Source: DATCJU01 sp036562635 (GTDB lineage Bacteria; Actinomycetota; Actinomycetes; Mycobacteriales; Pseudonocardiaceae). Taken from it: DNA of 64,000 nucleotides. This document shows, piece after piece, positions 25,624-34,414 of this stretch (position 1 is the first letter of the stretch; every line of letters starts with the position of its first letter). A program made the position numbers and the translations under genes. Where the stretch lies: positions 1-64,000 of the forward strand of contig DATCJU010000094.1 of assembly GCA_036562635.1 (NCBI GenBank), in the 5' to 3' direction. The notes beneath the pieces were generated by a model, which saw only the letters and a list, made by a program, of their open reading frames with translations, did not search any database and was not told the origin of the DNA.

Positions 25624-26892
25624 TCAGCGCGCGACCGGCTCCAGCACCTCCCGGCCGCCCAGGAACGGGCGCAGCGCCTCGGGCACCCGCACCGAACCGT
25701 CGGCCTGCTGGTGGTTCTCCAGGATCGCCACCAGCCACCGCGTGGTGGCCAACGTGCCGTTCAGGGTGGCCGCGATCTGCGGGCGCCCGTTGGCGTCCCG
25801 GTAGCGCACCCCGAGGCGGCGGGCCTGGAAGGTGGTGCAGTTCGACGTCGACGTGACCTCGCGGTAGGTCTGCTGGCTGGGCAACCAGGCCTCGCAGTCG
25901 TACTTGCGGGCCGCGGACGCCCCCAGGTCGCCGGCCGCCACGTCGATCACCCGGTACGGCAGCTCGACCTTGGCCAGCATCTCCTCCTCCCAGGCCAGCA
26001 GGCGCAGGTGCTCCTCGTGCGCCTCCTCGGGCCGGCAGTAGGAGAACATCTCCACCTTGTTGAACTGGTGGACGCGGATGATCCCGCGCACGTCCTTGCC
26101 GTAGGAACCGGCCTCGCGCCGGAAACAGGAGGACCAGCCGGCGTAGCGGATCGGGCCGTTCGACAGGTCGATGATCTCGCCGGCGTGCAGCCCGGCCAGC
26201 GGCACCTCGGAGGTGCCCACCAGGTACAGGTCGTCGTCACGCAGCCGGTAGACCTCGCTGGCGTGCGCCCCGAGGAAGCCGGTGCCCTCCATGATCTCCG
26301 GGCGCACCAGCACCGGTGGGATCACCACCTGGAAACCGGCGGCCACCGCCTGCTGCACGGCCAGGTTGAGCAGCGCCAGCTCCAGCTGTGCGCCCACGCC
26401 GGTGAGGAAGTAGAAGCGGGAACCGGAGACCTTGGCGCCGCGCTCGACGTCGATCGCGCCCAGCCCCTCGCCCAGCTCCAGGTGGTCCTTCGGTTCGAAG
26501 TCGAACGTCCGTGGCTCGCCGACGTGCCGGAGCACCACGTAGTCGTCCTCGCCACCGGCCGGGGCGCCCTCCTCGACGATGTTGGACACCCGGCGGTGCG
26601 CCTCGACGAACGCGGCCTCCGCCTCGGCCTGCTCGGCCTCGGCGGCCTTGACCGCGGCGGCCAGCTCCTTGGCCTTGGCCAGCAGCGCCTCGCGCTCCTC
26701 GCCCTTGGCCTTGCCGACCTGCTTGCCGAGCTGCTTCTGCTCGGCGCGCAGCGAGTCCGCGCGGGACACCGCGGCACGGCGGCGCTCGTCGGCTTCCAGC
26801 AGCGCGTCCACCAGCGCGGGGTCCTCACCCCTGGCCTGCTGGGAGGCGCGCACGGCGTCCGGGTCCTCGCGGAGCGTCTTCAGGTCGATCAC
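25624..26892 (-). CDS. serS: seryl-tRNA synthetase
   Basis: This class II aminoacyl-tRNA synthetase charges tRNA-Ser (and tRNA-Sec where present). The 422-aa length is standard. The N-terminal coiled-coil tRNA arm lies at about residues 30-100, and motif 2 (SCFRREAGSYGKD) and motif 3 (LNGTLATTRWLVAILENHQ) are intact, with the Ser-specific TSTSNCTTFQARR between them. It starts at GTG 26892. No T-box is visible upstream, as expected for actinobacteria. Confidence 0.97.
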   Translation of the reverse strand: MIDLKTLREDPDAVRASQQARGEDPALVDALLEADERRRAAVSRADSLRAEQKQLGKQVGKAKGEEREALLAKAKELAAAVKAAEAEQAEAEAAFVEAHRRVSNIVEEGAPAGGEDDYVVLRHVGEPRTFDFEPKDHLELGEGLGAIDVERGAKVSGSRFYFLTGVGAQLELALLNLAVQQAVAAGFQVVIPPVLVRPEIMEGTGFLGAHASEVYRLRDDDLYLVGTSEVPLAGLHAGEIIDLSNGPIRYAGWSSCFRREAGSYGKDVRGIIRVHQFNKVEMFSYCRPEEAHEEHLRLLAWEEEMLAKVELPYRVIDVAAGDLGASAARKYDCEAWLPSQQTYREVTSTSNCTTFQARRLGVRYRDANGRPQIAATLNGTLATTRWLVAILENHQQADGSVRVPEALRPFLGGREVLEPVAR

Positions 26893-27351
26893 GGCAGGTC
26901 AGCCTAGTCGCCGTCGCCCGAAAACGTTCCGCCACCCGCCGGTTCGGCCCGTCCGGCGGACGAGGTGAGCAGCACGAGCAGGGCGGCGAGCTGGACCAGG
27001 GCGGCCACCGCGACCGGCGGCGACACCGAGCGGGCGCACCGCGTCCCGGTCGACAGGCCACCGGGCAGACGGACGCCCCGAACACCGCGCCACAGCGCTA
27101 GCCCGGCCGGGCCGAACGCGATGTTCCCCGTGAAACCGTGCGCCGGAGCCGGTGCAACCGACAGGGCGCAGCCCCGGCGCACCGTCCGGCACGCAGGTCA
27201 CCGGGAACGGCGGCACCACCACGGGCACGGCGCACCCCGCGGTGACCGACGTCCGGTACGTCCCGGTCCGGCCAGCGGACCGGCCACCCCGACCCCGGCG
27301 ACGATGCGGTGGGCGGCGCGCCGGGGGCGGGTCGTGGCGCCCGGAGGTCGA
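26893..27351 (-). other. 459-bp gap between serS and the DUF350 operon, no convincing gene
   Basis: Short open frames exist (for example 26904-27182 minus, with one hydrophobic stretch near its C-terminus) but lack a ribosome site and gene-like codon use. The segment may be a decayed gene. A loose GGTCACCG...CGGTGACC inverted pair lies near 27195-27248. It should also contain the serS promoter. Confidence 0.4.
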
Positions 27352-27822
27352 TCAGGAGATGGCGACCGCGACGACCAGGCCGAGCGCCAGGTGCGCGGCG
27401 GCGACGACCAGGCTGGCCGGGGTGAACTCGTCGGCCCGGATCAGCTGCCCGATCTGGATACGGGCCACCCATTCCAGCAGCCGCACGGCGAGCACCTGGA
27501 CCACGATGCCGATCAGGCCGAACACCAGGGAGGCGATCAGCCCCTCGACGAGGTTCCCCCCGGAGGAGTAGATGGCCACCACCACGATGAACGCCATGCT
27601 CACCAGACCGGCGGCGGTCACCACCACGGCGTTCGGTGCTCCGGCCCGCACCAGCTGGTTCAGCCGCCCCGGGGTGGTCAGGTCGATGGCGTAGAAGCCC
27701 ACCAGCATCAGCAGGACACCGACGAGGGCGTAGAGCACGATCGCGCCCACACCACGGCTGAGCGCGGCGACGAAGTCCTGTCCCTGCGCAAGGGTGGACT
27801 GCGCAGCGAGGGTAGCGGTCAC
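27352..27822 (-). CDS. DUF350 membrane protein (YjfL-like)
   Basis: The 156-aa protein has four hydrophobic helices (about residues 20-47, 62-88, 96-120 and 133-155), matching the DUF350 family in length and layout. DUF350 genes are repeatedly found beside YjfC/YgiC-type ATP-grasp ligases and YgiB/YjfM proteins, exactly the trio seen here. GGAGG lies 6 nt before the GTG. It is the last gene of the three-gene operon; a gap of about 60 nt separates it from the ligase gene. The function is unknown; it is probably the membrane component of the system. Confidence 0.87.
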   Translation of the reverse strand: MTATLAAQSTLAQGQDFVAALSRGVGAIVLYALVGVLLMLVGFYAIDLTTPGRLNQLVRAGAPNAVVVTAAGLVSMAFIVVVAIYSSGGNLVEGLIASLVFGLIGIVVQVLAVRLLEWVARIQIGQLIRADEFTPASLVVAAAHLALGLVVAVAIS

Positions 27823-27880
27823 TTACTGCCTCCTGTGTTCTGCGGGACACCCGCACCCAACCACAACGGACCAGGGCGGG

Positions 27881-29047
27881 TCACGACTGCGGGATGCGGT
27901 GGGGGACGAACGCGGCCCCGTCGTCGGTGACCAGACCGGCGGTCTCCCGGATACCGAGACCGGCCGACGCGTCCCCGACGATCCACGCCCCCAGCACCGG
28001 CCGCATTCCGTCGAACTCGGGCAGCGGCGCGAACAACTGGTAGACGTAGCCCTCCTGCCCGTAGACGCCGCCGGTCTCGTGCTGCATGCCCGGCGCGACG
28101 ATCTGGATGTTCGCGCCCTCACGTCCCAGCTTGGGCTTGCGCACGTACTCGGTGAGCATCCCGGGCTGGTCGAGGTAGGCGGGCAGCAGGTTGGGGTGGC
28201 CGGGGTACATCTCCCACAGCACCGCCAGCAGCGCCTTGTTGGACAGCAGCATCTTCCACAGCGGCTCCACCCACAGGGTTTCCGGCAGGGACTCCACGGC
28301 GTACTTGCCGAACTGGTCCTCGACCATCCACTCCCAGGGGTAGAGCTTGAAGACCGTGCGCATCGGCGCCTCGGCCAGGTCCACGAAGCGGTTCAGTGCA
28401 CTGTCCCAGCCGATCTCCTCGATCGGCAGGCCGATCGTGTCCAGCCCGGCCTCGGCCGCGGTCTCCTGCAGGTAGGCCACGGTGACGTGGTCCTCGCCGG
28501 TGGGGTCACCGGACGACCAGGTGAAGTGCACCTCGCCGGAGGGCAACCGCCCGGCGATCTCGGTCCACCGCTCGACCAGCTTCTCGTGCAGCGAGTTCCA
28601 CTGGTCGTCACCCTCGTGCACGTCGGTGAGCCAGTGCCACTGCACCACCGCCGCCTCCAGCAGCGAGGTGGGAGTGTCCGCGTTGTACTCCAGGAGCTTG
28701 GCCGGCCCCCTGCCGTCGTAGCGCAGGTCGAACCGGCCGTACACGTGCGGATCGCCGCGCCGCCACGACTCGGCGATCGCGGGCCACACCCACTCCGGTA
28801 TGCCGAAGTCCCGGTACCGCTCGGCGGTGATCACGTGGTCCACCGCCTCCAGGCACATGGAGTGCAGCAGCTCGACGTCGGCCTCCAGTGCGAGCACCTC
28901 GTCCAGGCTGAACACGTAGTGCACCGACTCGTCCCAGTAGGGACGGCGCACTCCGTTCGGTCCGACGGCCGGCGCCCCGAAGACCAGCCCCTGCTCGGCG
29001 ATCCGACGCTGCCAGTCGGGACGGGGCTCCCCCACTTCCCGGTGCAC
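27881..29047 (-). CDS. glutathionylspermidine synthase-like ATP-grasp amidoligase (YgiC/YjfC type)
   Basis: The 388-aa protein matches the synthetase half of glutathionylspermidine synthase, an ATP-grasp fold forming amide bonds. Visible signatures are LLEYNADTPTSLLEA (about residue 122), FKLYPWEWM, EPLWKMLLSNKALL and GREGANI near the C-terminus, carrying the usual acidic and basic ATP/Mg contacts. No amidase half is present. Actinobacteria lack glutathionylspermidine, so the real substrate must differ, possibly a peptide or polyamine adduct. The GTG 7 nt after the upstream stop, with GGGAG about 10 nt before it, sets the start. Confidence 0.88.
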   Translation of the reverse strand: MHREVGEPRPDWQRRIAEQGLVFGAPAVGPNGVRRPYWDESVHYVFSLDEVLALEADVELLHSMCLEAVDHVITAERYRDFGIPEWVWPAIAESWRRGDPHVYGRFDLRYDGRGPAKLLEYNADTPTSLLEAAVVQWHWLTDVHEGDDQWNSLHEKLVERWTEIAGRLPSGEVHFTWSSGDPTGEDHVTVAYLQETAAEAGLDTIGLPIEEIGWDSALNRFVDLAEAPMRTVFKLYPWEWMVEDQFGKYAVESLPETLWVEPLWKMLLSNKALLAVLWEMYPGHPNLLPAYLDQPGMLTEYVRKPKLGREGANIQIVAPGMQHETGGVYGQEGYVYQLFAPLPEFDGMRPVLGAWIVGDASAGLGIRETAGLVTDDGAAFVPHRIPQS

Positions 29048-29054
29048 GATCCGA

Positions 29055-29639
29055 TCAGCTCCCGCTTCCGCCCTTGCCGCTGATACCGAAACCGCCACGC
29101 TGGATGACCGTGCCGGACTTGGTCCGGACCTCCGCGTTGCCGGGACGGAGCGTGGTGCCGCCGGTGACCTTCTGGCCGTAGGTGCCGGTACCACCGTAGT
29201 GGTAGTGGTACTGGTTGCCGCCGATGTAGACGTGGCCACCGCTGTGGTAGCCGCCGTGGGAGCGCGCGTAGTTCTCGTCGCAGTAGTCGTCGTCGACGAT
29301 CACGCCGTTGCTGTCGACACAGTGCGCGACGACCCGGTCGGGCGTGCTGGCCGCGTACCAGACGGCCACCAGGGCGACCACGCCGACGCTGACCCCGCTC
29401 CCGATCAGGACACGGCGCCGGGTACGCGCCTTACGTTCCGCGCTCTCCTGCTCGGCCAGCCAACGCTCGCGTTCCAGCACGGCAGCGCGTTCCCTGGCGC
29501 GCTGCTCCGCGAGGCTCGGCGGGCGGGGCGTGGTCTTGCCGGGTTCCTGGAACTCCATCCGGCCCCTGCGCTGAGGTTCTCCGGGTGTGCCCGGGCTCAC
29601 CGGGCCACCGCCCTGCCCCTGCTCGTCATGGTCAGTCAT
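29055..29639 (-). CDS. YgiB/YjfM-like (DUF1190-type) membrane-anchored protein with Gly-rich tail
   Basis: The 194-aa protein has a polar, Gln/Arg-rich N-terminus with a coiled-coil-like stretch (about 43-70), one membrane helix (about 74-96), a Cys pair (HCVDSN...DDYCDEN), a His/Gly/Tyr-rich segment and a C-terminus with RGGFG then GKGGSGS. The RGGFG motif near the end is shared with YgiB/YjfM proteins, which are encoded next to YgiC-type ligases. The gene heads the operon with the ATP-grasp ligase and DUF350 protein. Its tail is a candidate substrate of the ligase (inference). Confidence 0.75.
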   Translation of the reverse strand: MTDHDEQGQGGGPVSPGTPGEPQRRGRMEFQEPGKTTPRPPSLAEQRARERAAVLERERWLAEQESAERKARTRRRVLIGSGVSVGVVALVAVWYAASTPDRVVAHCVDSNGVIVDDDYCDENYARSHGGYHSGGHVYIGGNQYHYHYGGTGTYGQKVTGGTTLRPGNAEVRTKSGTVIQRGGFGISGKGGSGS

Positions 29640-29690
29640 CAGCCACTCCCGCTCGCACGGTACCCAGCGTGGGACACCCGTGGGACGTAG

Positions 29691-30902
29691 ATGCCGAACC
29701 GAAACACAACTCGGCCAACCCGTCCCTTCGACGTGCCCGGCATCATGGAACAGATGTTCCCGCGCAGAGAACGGTTCCCGGCCGACGCTCGTACCGCCGG
29801 CACCCGACGCGTGATGCTCGGTGCTTTCTTCGGGGCGGTCGCCGTGCTGGCCGCCACGACGGTGCTCACGTGGGACACGATGCAGGCGCGGAAGGCGGCG
29901 CGGGCCGAGGCGGCGGCCCGCGAGATCGCTCGGGCCGAGGCGTTCGCCGCACCACCGGGTTCCTGTCTGACCTGGACGGAACCGGAAGCGGCCGACATCC
30001 GGAAGGTGGACTGCACCGAACCGCACCTGTTCGAACTGGTCGGCACCGCGGACCTGGAACCGATCCTGGGCAAGAACACGCCCTACCCGTCAGCCGAGCG
30101 GTGGCAGGAGCTCAAGGAGGAGCACTGCACGACGCTGGCCACCGACTACATGAACGGCAAGCTCGACCCCTTCGGACGGTTCAGCGTCGGCGCGCTCACC
30201 CCGAGCCAGCAGGGATGGCAGAACGGGGACAAGCGTCTGCGGTGCGGACTGCAGATCGTGGGCCCCTCCGGTGCGGTGTTCTCCGTGGTCGGCAGCGCCA
30301 CCAAGCTCGACCAGTCGGACGTGCACGAGGTGGGCACCTGCATCGGCATCGACGGCAAGAGCGTCGGCGACCCGGGAGTGGACTGCGCAGGGCCGCACGC
30401 CTACGAGATCGTCGGCGTGATCGACCTGGGCGTGCTGTTCCACGACGAGGAGTACCCGGACACCAAGAAGCAGGACCCGCCCCTGTTCGAGTCGTGCAAC
30501 GCCCTGGCCAAGGAGTACTCCGGCGGCAAGGACATCAGCACGATGGGACTGGTCGTCACCTGGGACAACCTCGCCCAGGAGAGCTGGGACGCCGGCTCCC
30601 GCAAGGTGAACTGCAAGGTCGGCGCCTCCCTGCCGGACGGCAGTGGCCTGGCCCCGGTGACCGGCAGCATCAAGGGCGAGGTGCAGGTCGGCACGGAACC
30701 GGCCCCACCCGCCGAGAAGGTCAGGCCCGGCTCCCCGGCCACCACCGTGCCGCCCCCGATCCCCGCCACCCCCGAGGAGGAGCAGGAGGAGGGCCAGGGA
30801 GAGGAGTCGCCGGACGATCAGCAGAACTCCGAACAGAACCCGCCGGGCTCCGAGGAGAACCAACCCAGCCAGGAACCCTCGACCTCGCCCTCGGAAGGAT
30901 GA
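29691..30902 (+). CDS. membrane-anchored septum-formation-domain protein (Rv3835-like)
   Basis: The 403-aa protein has a cytoplasmic N-terminus, one membrane helix at about residues 39-60 and a large external part. Two repeated Cys-containing modules (GSCLTWTEPE..VDCTEPHLFELVG, about 90-118, and GTCIGIDG..VDCAGPHAYEIVG, about 214-243) match the septum-formation domain. The last 90 residues are Pro/Glu/Gln-rich and disordered, suited to crossing the wall. The M. tuberculosis counterpart Rv3835 sits between serS and a metallopeptidase gene, as here. The start is tentative because two in-frame ATGs follow at 29745 and 29754. Confidence 0.82.
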   Translation: MPNRNTTRPTRPFDVPGIMEQMFPRRERFPADARTAGTRRVMLGAFFGAVAVLAATTVLTWDTMQARKAARAEAAAREIARAEAFAAPPGSCLTWTEPEAADIRKVDCTEPHLFELVGTADLEPILGKNTPYPSAERWQELKEEHCTTLATDYMNGKLDPFGRFSVGALTPSQQGWQNGDKRLRCGLQIVGPSGAVFSVVGSATKLDQSDVHEVGTCIGIDGKSVGDPGVDCAGPHAYEIVGVIDLGVLFHDEEYPDTKKQDPPLFESCNALAKEYSGGKDISTMGLVVTWDNLAQESWDAGSRKVNCKVGASLPDGSGLAPVTGSIKGEVQVGTEPAPPAEKVRPGSPATTVPPPIPATPEEEQEEGQGEESPDDQQNSEQNPPGSEENQPSQEPSTSPSEG

Positions 30903-30906
30903 ACAG

Positions 30907-31257
30907 GTGGCCGTGGAGATGAGCCGGGCCCGGTTCGAGGAACTGGTGGCCGAGGCACTGGACTCGATCCCGCCGGAGCTGGCCCGTGCCATGCGCAACG
31001 TGGTGGTGCTGGTGGAGGACCGGCACCCGACCGAACCGGACCTGCTCGGCCTGTACGAGGGGGTGGCGCTGACCGAGCGTGACTCCCACTACGGCGGGGT
31101 GCTGCCGGACCGGATCTTCGTCTTCCGCGAGCCGATCCTGGCCATGTGCGAGGACGAGGACGAGGTCGTCGACGAGGTCCTCATCACCGTGGTGCACGAG
31201 GTGGCACACCACTTCGGGATCGACGACGACCGACTGCACGAGCTGGGCTGGGCCTGA
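30907..31257 (+). CDS. zincin-like metallopeptidase (Rv3836-like)
   Basis: This 116-aa minimal zincin has the HExxH zinc motif HEVAHH near residue 98, followed by FGIDDDRLHELGW, where the third ligand is expected. It belongs to the small 'metallopeptidase family' (COG3824), lacks a signal peptide and is probably cytosolic. The GTG start lies 4 nt after the upstream stop, so it is co-translated with the Rv3835-like gene, an order conserved in mycobacteria. Substrates are unknown. Confidence 0.88.
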   Translation: MAVEMSRARFEELVAEALDSIPPELARAMRNVVVLVEDRHPTEPDLLGLYEGVALTERDSHYGGVLPDRIFVFREPILAMCEDEDEVVDEVLITVVHEVAHHFGIDDDRLHELGWA

Positions 31258-31281
31258 CGGCCGGGCCGGGTCCGGGGTCGC

Positions 31282-32481
31282 TCAGCCGACCACCGGGCCG
31301 AGATCCGGCGGGGTCCAGCCGAGGATGCGCCGGGCCTGGCGCTGCAGCACCCCGGCCGGGACGAGGGGCAGCACCGCGTCCCGCAGCCCGGCGGCGGGAC
31401 CGTCCAGCTGGGCGAGGCGTGCGGCCCGGGCCGCCAGCCGCACCAGGCGCTGGGTACGTGGGCGCCGGGCCGCGTCGTAGGCGGCGAGCGCAGCCGGAAC
31501 GTCACCCCCGGGTGCGCCGAGCAGGGCGGCCAGCACCACCGCGTCCTCCAGGGCCTGGGCTCCGCCCTGCCCCAGGTCGGGGCTCATGGCGTGGGCGGCG
31601 TCCCCCACCAGGACCACGCGCCGGGTGACGTAGGTCGGGAGCGGATGGCGTTGGAAGCGGATGTCGTGCCGCAGCAGGGCCTCGGGCCGGGTGGCGGCCA
31701 GCAGTTCCGGGATCGGCGGATGCCAGTCGGCGAAACGTGCCGCCACCGCCGGCAGCGCCGCCCCGGACCCGGTGCCCGGAGGACCGGAGGCGGTGGCGTA
31801 CCAGTACACCCGCCCGTCGGCGAGCGGCACGATCCCGAACCGCCGGCCCCTCCCCCAGGTCTCGACCGGCAGGTCCGGCACCCCGATCCGCGTCGCGGCC
31901 TCCGCCTCCACCACGGCCCGCCACGCCACGTACCCGGCGTGGGACGGCCCGGGATGCCCGGCGACGACGGCGGGCCGCACCACACTGTCCACGCCGTCCG
32001 CCCCCACCAGCAGGTCCGCGACCAGCTCGTCCGGGCCAGCCGCGGTCTCCACGGCGACCACGACCCGCTCGGCGTCCTCCCGGACGTCGACCACCCGGTG
32101 CCCGGTGCGCAGCTCCGCGTCGCGTGCCCCGTCCCGCAGCAGGTGGTGCAGGTCGGCGCGGTGCAGGGCGAACATCGCGCCCACGTCGTCCTCCGACGGA
32201 ACCCGGGTGGGGGCGTGGGCCAACCGGCGGCCGCGCGGGGTGCGTAGCTCGGCAGGACCCCGGATCGCGGCGCGGCGCCGCAGCCGCTCGCCCAGACCGA
32301 GCCGGTCCAGGGCTCGCACCGCGTTGGACGGCAGGGCGATACCCGCGCCCACCGGGGCGAACTCCGGGGCACGTTCCAGCACGACCACCCGCCAGCCGGC
32401 ACGGCCCAGCACACCGGCGACCGCCAGTCCGCCGATGCCTCCCCCCGCCACCACGACCGTGGCCCGGGCGGGGCCGCTCAC
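31282..32481 (-). CDS. FAD-dependent aromatic-type monooxygenase
   Basis: This class A flavoprotein monooxygenase (399 aa) has the NAD(P)/FAD fold GGGIGGLAVAGVLGRAGW near the N-terminus, the DG motif LLVGADGVDSVVR and the GD motif VVLVGDAAHAMSPDLGQGG. It resembles 3-hydroxybenzoate/salicylate and urate hydroxylases, and the substrate is not defined. GTG 32481 is chosen because GGAGG lies about 11 nt upstream, whereas the two earlier in-frame GTGs abut that site. It follows the pheA stop by 1 nt, so it is translated with prephenate dehydratase. Confidence 0.88.
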   Translation of the reverse strand: MSGPARATVVVAGGGIGGLAVAGVLGRAGWRVVVLERAPEFAPVGAGIALPSNAVRALDRLGLGERLRRRAAIRGPAELRTPRGRRLAHAPTRVPSEDDVGAMFALHRADLHHLLRDGARDAELRTGHRVVDVREDAERVVVAVETAAGPDELVADLLVGADGVDSVVRPAVVAGHPGPSHAGYVAWRAVVEAEAATRIGVPDLPVETWGRGRRFGIVPLADGRVYWYATASGPPGTGSGAALPAVAARFADWHPPIPELLAATRPEALLRHDIRFQRHPLPTYVTRRVVLVGDAAHAMSPDLGQGGAQALEDAVVLAALLGAPGGDVPAALAAYDAARRPRTQRLVRLAARAARLAQLDGPAAGLRDAVLPLVPAGVLQRQARRILGWTPPDLGPVVG

Positions 32482-32482
32482 C

Positions 32483-33439
32483 TCACGCACCACCTCCGGA
32501 ACGCACCAGCTCCAACCAGCGTGCGGCCGCGGTGAACGCCGCGTCGGCCCCGTGGGGCGGCACGACGGTCGGGGTGCGGTCGGCCCGTGGATAGGAGCCG
32601 AGGAAACGGACCTCGGTGCACCGCCGGTACAGCGCGGCCAGGGCGTCCCCCACCCGCGCCTCGGCCACGTGGCCCTCGAAGTCCAGGAAGAACCGGTACT
32701 CGCCGATCCGGTCCCGGATGGGGCGGGACTCGATCCGGGTGAGGTTGATCCCGCGGGAGGCCAGTTCGTCCAGCACCTCCGACAGCGCCCCGACCCGGTG
32801 CGCGGTCACCACGACCACCGAGGTGCGGTCGGCCCCGGTGGGTTCCGGCAGCCACCCTGGCGCGCGGACCAGCAGGAACCGGGTGACCGCGTCCCGCACG
32901 TCCGCCACGTCCTCGGCCAGCACCTCCAACGGGTAGTGCAGGGCGGCGGCCGGGGCGGTGACCGCCGCGTCGAACTCGCCGCGCTGCACGGCCAGTGCCG
33001 CCCCGGCGGTGGAGGAGGCCGGCACCACGTCCGCCTGGGGGAGGTGCTCGGCCAGCCACCGCCGCACCTGGGCGGCGGCGTGTGGGTGGGTGGCCACGGT
33101 GCGCACGTCCGCGGCCCGGGTGCCCGGGCGGACCAGGACGGTGAAGCGGATCGGCAGGGCCACCTCGGCCACGGTGACCAGGGGCTCGTCCACGGCCAGG
33201 GCGTCGAGGGTGGCGGTGACCGAGCCCTCGACGGAGTTCTCCACCGGCACGCAGGCGGCGTGGGCGTTCCCGGCCCGGACCTCGGCGAGGGCGGCGGGGA
33301 TGGTGTCGAAGGGGATCAGTTCGGCACCGGCGAGATCGGGGGGAAGCCGGACACCGGCGTCGTGGTCCTGTGTCACGAGCGAGCGGGCCGCCTGCTCGGT
33401 GAACGTCCCCCGGGGGCCGAAGTACGCGATCCGCGGCAC
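32483..33439 (-). CDS. pheA: prephenate dehydratase
   Basis: This enzyme converts prephenate to phenylpyruvate in phenylalanine synthesis. The 318-aa protein has the periplasmic-binding-like catalytic domain (YFGPRGTFTEQAA at residue 5; VPVENSVEGSV; DAVTRFLLV with the essential Thr-Arg-Phe) and a C-terminal ACT domain (GALSEVLDE, then RIESRP) for feedback by Phe. It is monofunctional with no chorismate mutase part, as in other actinobacteria. It starts at GTG and is co-transcribed with the downstream flavin monooxygenase. Confidence 0.96.
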   Translation of the reverse strand: MPRIAYFGPRGTFTEQAARSLVTQDHDAGVRLPPDLAGAELIPFDTIPAALAEVRAGNAHAACVPVENSVEGSVTATLDALAVDEPLVTVAEVALPIRFTVLVRPGTRAADVRTVATHPHAAAQVRRWLAEHLPQADVVPASSTAGAALAVQRGEFDAAVTAPAAALHYPLEVLAEDVADVRDAVTRFLLVRAPGWLPEPTGADRTSVVVVTAHRVGALSEVLDELASRGINLTRIESRPIRDRIGEYRFFLDFEGHVAEARVGDALAALYRRCTEVRFLGSYPRADRTPTVVPPHGADAAFTAAARWLELVRSGGGA

Positions 33440-33598
33440 CTTGTCAGCCTACGACGGGCCGGATTCTCGGTCGGGTGAGCCTCGGGTGACCGGATCGTGG
33501 TCATACGCCGGGTGCGAGGCCAAAGAGCGCCAGCCTAGGGGGCGGATCACCTCCGCCACACGTGTGGTTCCCCGATACACCCCATACTGCGTCCTGCA

Positions 33599-34219
33599 AT
33601 GCTGTTCGCTGTGACCGCCGATTCGGAGGGCCCCACGAACGGAGCGGTACCGGCTTTGCGACTCGTGCTGTGTGCGGTTGACCAACCCCTCGCCCAGGCG
33701 TGGTGGGAGATCGCGGCCAACCGGCACGGCGTCACCGTCCACCCCGGTTCGGTGTTCGACCTCGAGGTGGACGCGGTCGTCAGCCCGGCCAACTCGTTCG
33801 GCTGGATGCGGGGCGGTATCGACGCGCTCTACGCCCGCGCCTATCCCCAGGTGGAGGAGAACGTGCGCAGCGCCGTGCTGGCGTTGCACGGTGGTGAGCT
33901 CCCCGTGGGTGAGGCAGTGGTGGTACCCACCGGTGTCCGGGTACCAGCCTGGTTGATCAGTGCTCCCACCATGAGAAATCCGGGTGAGCACCTGCCACCG
34001 GACACCGTGCACCCCTATCTCGCCGCCAGGGCCGTGTTCCGGCTGTGGCGCGACGGCCGGTTGGAGAACGGCACTCCGGTCCGGCACGCGGTGCGGTCCA
34101 TCGCGATGCCGGGACTGGGCACCGGTGTGGGTGGGGTGGACCCCCGCACCTGTGCCCGACAGGTGGCCGCGGCGTGGGACGAGATGTTCGGACAGTGGTC
34201 AGGAGCGGCCGCGGTCTGA
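33599..34219 (+). CDS. macrodomain (ADP-ribose-binding) protein
   Basis: The 206-aa protein has an ADP-ribose-binding macrodomain. It contains VVSPANSFGWMRGGID (about residue 60), with the Asn-Ser-x-Gly phosphate loop, and MPGLGTGVGGVDP near residue 170. The N-terminal 25 residues look poorly conserved, and a GTG at 33611 is an alternative start. Such proteins remove or bind ADP-ribose or O-acetyl-ADP-ribose, or metabolise ADP-ribose-1''-phosphate. No DarT-like toxin or PARP partner is adjacent. It lies at the edge of the accessory region and ends before a strong terminator. Confidence 0.85.
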   Translation: MLFAVTADSEGPTNGAVPALRLVLCAVDQPLAQAWWEIAANRHGVTVHPGSVFDLEVDAVVSPANSFGWMRGGIDALYARAYPQVEENVRSAVLALHGGELPVGEAVVVPTGVRVPAWLISAPTMRNPGEHLPPDTVHPYLAARAVFRLWRDGRLENGTPVRHAVRSIAMPGLGTGVGGVDPRTCARQVAAAWDEMFGQWSGAAAV

Positions 34220-34320
34220 CACGTCGCGGTTCGGGACGTCGACAACGCCGGTCGACCCGGTCGACCGGCTGCCGGTACCACTCCCGTCGAGGGCCAACAG
34301 AGAGCAACGGATGACACAGA

Positions 34321-34356
34321 GCGGCCCCGCACCGGCCGGTTCCGGTGCGGGGCCGC
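34321..34356. terminator. strong bidirectional terminator
   Basis: Perfect 15-nt arms (34321-34335 and 34342-34356) around a 6-nt loop lie between the convergent macrodomain and hsp20 genes. Confidence 0.85.
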
Positions 34357-34414
34357 CCGTGTCGGCCGCGGTCGACGTCGGCCGGTCCGATCGCCGCCGC
34401 GGCGGTCGCGCGGG

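Noticed and set aside
26904..27182. 92-codon minus-strand frame with one hydrophobic stretch
   Set aside because: No ribosome site, poor codon pattern and competing frames. Treated as a non-coding gap or remnant.
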